A stretch of DNA of 54,745 bases from Lachnospiraceae bacterium (GTDB taxonomy: Bacteria; Bacillota; Clostridia; Lachnospirales; Lachnospiraceae): NCBI GenBank assembly GCA_017441295.1, contig JAFRYA010000007.1:1-54745 (forward strand), read 5' to 3'. The position numbers were made by a program, and so were the translations under genes. Under the pieces are notes generated by a model. It ran no database searches, was not told where the DNA came from, and saw nothing but the letters and a program-made list of their open reading frames with translations. Shown piece by piece: positions 51,390 through 54,745 of this stretch (within the stretch, counting starts at the first letter, position 1; each line of letters opens with the position of its first letter).

Positions 51390-51420
51390 AAATTGGATAT
51401 TGTTATTAAAGGTGGATCAT

Positions 51421-52710
51421 ATGAATTACCAGGAAACATTAGAATATATCAATCAGGTCAGCTATAAGGGCAGCGTCCCGGGACTGACCCGTGTCAGAGA
51501 ACTTCTCAGACTCATCGGCAATCCGCAGAAACAGCTGAAATTCATCCATATCGGAGGCACAAACGGCAAGGGCTCAACAGCTGCTTTCCTTTCTACTGTG
51601 CTGGTGACAGCAGGATATAAGACAGGCCTCTTTATATCTCCATATATTGAAGAATTCAATGAGAGAATGCAGATCAATAACCAGAATATTTCTGACGATG
51701 AGCTGGCGGAGATTGCTACATACATCAGACCGTTCGCTGAGTCCATGGAGGACGAGCCTACTGAGTTCGAGCTTTATACAGCCATCTGTATGGAATACTA
51801 CGCCAGGAACCACTGCGATATCGTAGTACTGGAGGTAGGCATGGGCGGAGAATTCGATGCCACTAATGTTATCGATGCTCCGGAAATAGCTGTTATCACT
51901 GCCATTGGACTGGACCATACAGAGCAGCTTGGTGATACGATTGAAAAGATCGCCACGACCAAATCCAAGATCATTAAACCGGGATGTTCAGCAGTTCTTT
52001 ACAAGCAGTCTGACGAGGCTACGGACGTTATCCGTGCCAGATGCGAAGAAGTCGGTGCGGATCTCTATATCTCAGAACCTGAGAAACTGGATCTGATCAG
52101 TGTGGATCTGGGCAGCCAGCGCTTTAACTGGCCGGGATATGGCGAACTGTCCATTCCTCTGGTAGGACATTACCAGCTGGGCAATGTTTCCGTAGTACTG
52201 AAAGTAATAGAAGTCCTTAATAAAAAAGGCTATAACCTGACTCCTGATATTGTGCGCGAAGGACTGGCCAGGACATACTGGCCCGGACGTTTCGAAGTAA
52301 TAATGAAGCATCCGACATTTGTGGTTGACGGAGCACACAATCCGCACGGCATCAGGGCAACAGCTGAGGGACTTGGAGCAGTATTTAATGATGAGAAGCT
52401 CTATATTATCTTCGGTGTTATGGCTGATAAGGATTATGACGAGATGCTGGATGTCATCCTGCCTTTCGCTAAAGAGGTTCTGGCAGTCACACCGGATAAT
52501 ACCAGGGCACTTCCTGCAGAAAGGCTGGCTGAAATCATCAGAGCCAAAGGCGTCAGCGCTGATAGTTTCGATCAGCTGACTGATGCGATAGATACGGCTA
52601 TTGATAGAGCCGGACAAGACGGAATAATATGCGCCATCGGGTCGTTGTACATGATAGGCGATATTAAAAAATATATTAAAAAGAAAAAAATGGAGAAGGA
52701 GAGACAATAA
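51421..52710 (+). CDS. folC: bifunctional folylpolyglutamate synthase/dihydrofolate synthase
   Basis: The 429-residue Mur-ligase-type enzyme has the P-loop GTNGKGST at residues 46-53, the loop [45 protein letters not shown] and the C-terminal VDGAHNPHG motif. It adds glutamates to tetrahydrofolates in the cytosol and may make dihydrofolate. I start at the ATG at 51421 because AAAGGTGG lies 5 bases upstream; a TTG 21 bases earlier has no ribosome site. The stop and the next ATG share a base (TAATG), coupling it to formate-THF ligase. Polyglutamylated folates are the preferred cofactors of the one-carbon enzymes that follow. Confidence 0.95.
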   Translation: MNYQETLEYINQVSYKGSVPGLTRVRELLRLIGNPQKQLKFIHIGGTNGKGSTAAFLSTVLVTAGYKTGLFISPYIEEFNERMQINNQNISDDELAEIATYIRPFAESMEDEPTEFELYTAICMEYYARNHCDIVVLEVGMGGEFDATNVIDAPEIAVITAIGLDHTEQLGDTIEKIATTKSKIIKPGCSAVLYKQSDEATDVIRARCEEVGADLYISEPEKLDLISVDLGSQRFNWPGYGELSIPLVGHYQLGNVSVVLKVIEVLNKKGYNLTPDIVREGLARTYWPGRFEVIMKHPTFVVDGAHNPHGIRATAEGLGAVFNDEKLYIIFGVMADKDYDEMLDVILPFAKEVLAVTPDNTRALPAERLAEIIRAKGVSADSFDQLTDAIDTAIDRAGQDGIICAIGSLYMIGDIKKYIKKKKMEKERQ

Positions 52711-54392
52711 TGGCAGAATTCAAAACAGATATTGAGATCGCACAGGAGGCGCAGCCAAAGCACATCCGTGAGATCGCTGCAAAATTGGGCATTGCTGAGG
52801 ATGACCTGGAGTATTACGGAAAATATAAAGCAAAGATTGACTACAACCTCTTAAATCAGCCCCGCAAGAGCGACAAACCGGCTAAGCTGATCCTTTGCAC
52901 AGCTATTAACCCGACACCGGCAGGTGAAGGCAAGACCACCACAACAGTAGGTGTTGGCGATGCACTTTCCAAGCTGGGCAAGAACTGCGTTATCGCACTG
53001 AGAGAGCCTTCACTGGGACCTGTTTTCGGTGTTAAGGGCGGCGCTGCAGGCGGCGGATACGCACAGGTAGTTCCAATGGAGGATATCAACCTTCATTTCA
53101 CAGGTGACTTCCATGCTATCGGCGCAGCTAACAACCTGCTTGCAGCTATGGTTGACAACCACATTTATCAGGGCAACGCTCTGGATATCGACCCTCGCAG
53201 GGTTGTATGGAGAAGATGCGTTGACATGAACGATCGTCAGCTCCGTAACGTAGTAGACGGACTCGGCGGCAAAGCAAACGGCTACACCAGAGAAGACGGA
53301 TTCGACATCACTGTTGCATCTGAGATCATGGCAGCATTCTGCCTCGCTACAGGACTGGATGACCTGAAGGCCAGATTCTCAAGAATCGTTGTTGCATACA
53401 CACGCGCAGGCGAGCCTGTAACTGCAGGACAGATCAACGCTCAAGGCGCTATGACAGCACTCCTTAAGGATGCTCTGAAACCTAACCTGGTTCAGACTCT
53501 TGAAGGCACACCGGCATTCATCCATGGCGGACCTTTCGCTAACATCGCTCATGGCTGCAACTCTGTAATGGCTACCAGAATGGCTCTTCATTATGGTGAT
53601 TATGTTGTAACAGAGGCTGGTTTCGGTGCTGACCTCGGTGCTGAGAAATTCCTCGACATCAAGTGCCGTCTGGCAAACCTTAAACCGGATGCAGTTATCA
53701 TCGTTGCAACCATCAAGGCTCTTAAATACAACGGCGGCGTTCCAAAGGCAGAAGTTGGCAAAGAGAACCTCGAAGCTCTTGAGAAAGGTCTTCCAAACCT
53801 TCTTAAGCATGTTGAGAACATCACTCAGGTATTCGGACTTCCTGCAGTTGTTGCACTTAACAGATTCGTTAACGATACTGATGCTGAGATCGAACTTGTA
53901 ACCAGAAAGTGCGCAGAACTCGGCGTTAACGTTAAGATGAGCGAAGTTTGGGCAAAGGGCGGCGAAGGCGGCATCGAGCTCGCTGAAGAAGTTATCAGAC
54001 TCTGCGAGCAGCCTAACAACTTCCAGTATTCATACGATACCAATCTTTCCATCAAGGAGAAGATTGAAGCTATCGCTACCAAGGTATACGGCGCTGACGG
54101 CGTAGATTATCAGCCAAAGGCATCCAAGGAGATTGCTGAGCTCGAGAAATTCGGTTATGGCAACCTGCCTATCTGCATGGCTAAGACCCAGTACTCACTG
54201 ACTGACGATCAGAACGTTCTGGGACGTCCGACAGGCTTCAGAATTACTATCAGACAGGTAACAGTAAGCGCAGGCGCAGGCTTCATCGTAGCCCTGACAG
54301 GCGAGATCATGAAGATGCCTGGACTGCCAAAGGTACCTGCAGCAGAGAAAATCGACGTTGACAACACCGGTAAGATTTCCGGTCTGTTCTAA
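52710..54392 (+). CDS. fhs: formate--tetrahydrofolate ligase
   Basis: The 560-residue protein has the typical FTHFS sequence: a P-loop TPAGEGKTT at about 69-77, [39 protein letters not shown] and [13 protein letters not shown]. It joins formate to THF with ATP, giving 10-formyl-THF, the entry to the methyl branch of the Wood-Ljungdahl pathway or, in reverse, a source of ATP and formate. It is coupled to folC upstream and followed by a cyclohydrolase-like gene. With the corrinoid methyltransferase at 46213 this supports active one-carbon metabolism, although fhs also occurs in non-acetogens. Confidence 0.98.
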   Translation: MAEFKTDIEIAQEAQPKHIREIAAKLGIAEDDLEYYGKYKAKIDYNLLNQPRKSDKPAKLILCTAINPTPAGEGKTTTTVGVGDALSKLGKNCVIALREPSLGPVFGVKGGAAGGGYAQVVPMEDINLHFTGDFHAIGAANNLLAAMVDNHIYQGNALDIDPRRVVWRRCVDMNDRQLRNVVDGLGGKANGYTREDGFDITVASEIMAAFCLATGLDDLKARFSRIVVAYTRAGEPVTAGQINAQGAMTALLKDALKPNLVQTLEGTPAFIHGGPFANIAHGCNSVMATRMALHYGDYVVTEAGFGADLGAEKFLDIKCRLANLKPDAVIIVATIKALKYNGGVPKAEVGKENLEALEKGLPNLLKHVENITQVFGLPAVVALNRFVNDTDAEIELVTRKCAELGVNVKMSEVWAKGGEGGIELAEEVIRLCEQPNNFQYSYDTNLSIKEKIEAIATKVYGADGVDYQPKASKEIAELEKFGYGNLPICMAKTQYSLTDDQNVLGRPTGFRITIRQVTVSAGAGFIVALTGEIMKMPGLPKVPAAEKIDVDNTGKISGLF

Positions 54393-54403
54393 TAGGAGAA
54401 GAT

Positions 54404-54745
54404 ATGGAAAATAGATTCAAAACATGCCCGGAATTCGTTGAAATTCTGGCTTCTAAAGAACCTATTCCCGGGGGCGGCGGTGCAGCCGCCCTCTGTGGAA
54501 GTATAGGAACCGCCCTGGGCAATATGGTCGGTTCTCTAACAGTAGGCAAGAAGAAATATGCTGACGTTGAAGACAGGATTATTGAGCTCAAGGCTCAGTG
54601 TGATGCTCTTCAGGACAGATTCCTTAAGCTGATCGACGAAGACGGCGAAGCATTCATTCCTCTTGCAAAGGCTTATTCACTTCCTTCAGGAACTGATGAA
54701 GAGAAAGCTCACAAGGCACTTGTTCTGGAAGACCTTTCCAAGAAA
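54404..54745 (+). CDS. fchA: methenyl-THF cyclohydrolase / formiminotransferase-cyclodeaminase family protein (5' part)
   Basis: The first 114 codons of a gene that runs off the window. FKTCPEFVEILASKEPIPGGGGAAALCGSIGTALGNMV is the start of the cyclodeaminase domain (PF04961), with the P-G-G-G-G loop, and DEDGEAFIPLAKAY is the next helix. In clostridia the stand-alone domain is FchA, which interconverts methenyl-THF and 10-formyl-THF, the step after formate-THF ligase. It lies 11 bases behind fhs with an AGGAG site. Histidine-degradation cyclodeaminase is the alternative; the context favours FchA. Confidence 0.88.
   Translation, partial: MENRFKTCPEFVEILASKEPIPGGGGAAALCGSIGTALGNMVGSLTVGKKKYADVEDRIIELKAQCDALQDRFLKLIDEDGEAFIPLAKAYSLPSGTDEEKAHKALVLEDLSKK

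Noticed and set aside
51400..51420. Upstream TTG start of folC
   Set aside because: The ribosome site AAAGGTGG lies between it and the ATG at 51421, so the ATG is used.

Overview
The window reads as chromosome of a strictly anaerobic, Gram-positive Clostridia-type bacterium of moderate GC. Evidence: ferredoxin-dependent 2-oxoacid oxidoreductases, corrinoid/tetrahydrofolate one-carbon genes, a CIRCE-controlled small heat-shock gene, LPxTG surface proteins, lipoprotein signal peptides, AGGAGG-type ribosome sites and good sigma-A promoters. A gut or rumen acetogen-like member of the Eubacteriales is my best guess; genus cannot be read from the sequence.

Layout. 1-4900: tRNA-Thr (minus), then a parvulin-like lipoprotein, a GT2 glycosyltransferase and a YfhO-type membrane protein (cell envelope). 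5014-9185: PcrA/UvrD helicase, then rpsB-tsf behind a strong promoter and a structured leader. 9355-12744: MFS and MATE exporters with pyroglutamyl-peptidase, genes overlapping. 12790-13323: Hsp20 under CIRCE. 13393-28949: a PucR-type regulator, a beta-propeller LVIVD protein, and two complete four-subunit 2-oxoacid:ferredoxin oxidoreductase operons. The first continues into a VOC protein, an unknown small beta protein, an MFS carrier and a duplicated flavodoxin/zinc-ribbon protein. The second is preceded by a MATE carrier and a P-loop ATPase. I read this stretch as a catabolic module whose substrate is unknown.

29005-30423: a dyad array of 26-nt units on an exact 40-nt period, followed by a gene for a predicted PD-(D/E)XK-like nuclease. 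30757-43789: a 3380-residue LPETG adhesin and two pilin-like proteins, with no sortase gene in the window. 43892-47718: corrinoid-activation protein, DUF2284 protein, methyl-THF:corrinoid methyltransferase and corrinoid protein. 47780-48221: a second 40-nt-period array of the same family, then a 225-nt near-palindrome. 48244-51257 (minus): an ABC importer of the TrpXYZ type. Its 5' leader encodes a 20-residue Phe/Tyr-rich peptide followed by mutually exclusive antiterminator and terminator hairpins, which looks like classical attenuation by aromatic amino acids. 51421-54745: folC, formate-THF ligase and the start of a cyclodeaminase/cyclohydrolase gene, feeding the same folate one-carbon pool as the corrinoid genes.

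Most notable: (1) the 40-nt-period dyad repeat family found at two loci, each just downstream of an intrinsic terminator and once next to a nuclease-like gene; (2) the Phe/Tyr attenuator on a transporter usually labelled tryptophan-specific; (3) the flavodoxin/zinc-ribbon tandem protein within the uncharacterised 2-oxoacid oxidoreductase module; (4) a split CHAP-like domain in the giant adhesin that has lost its catalytic residues.
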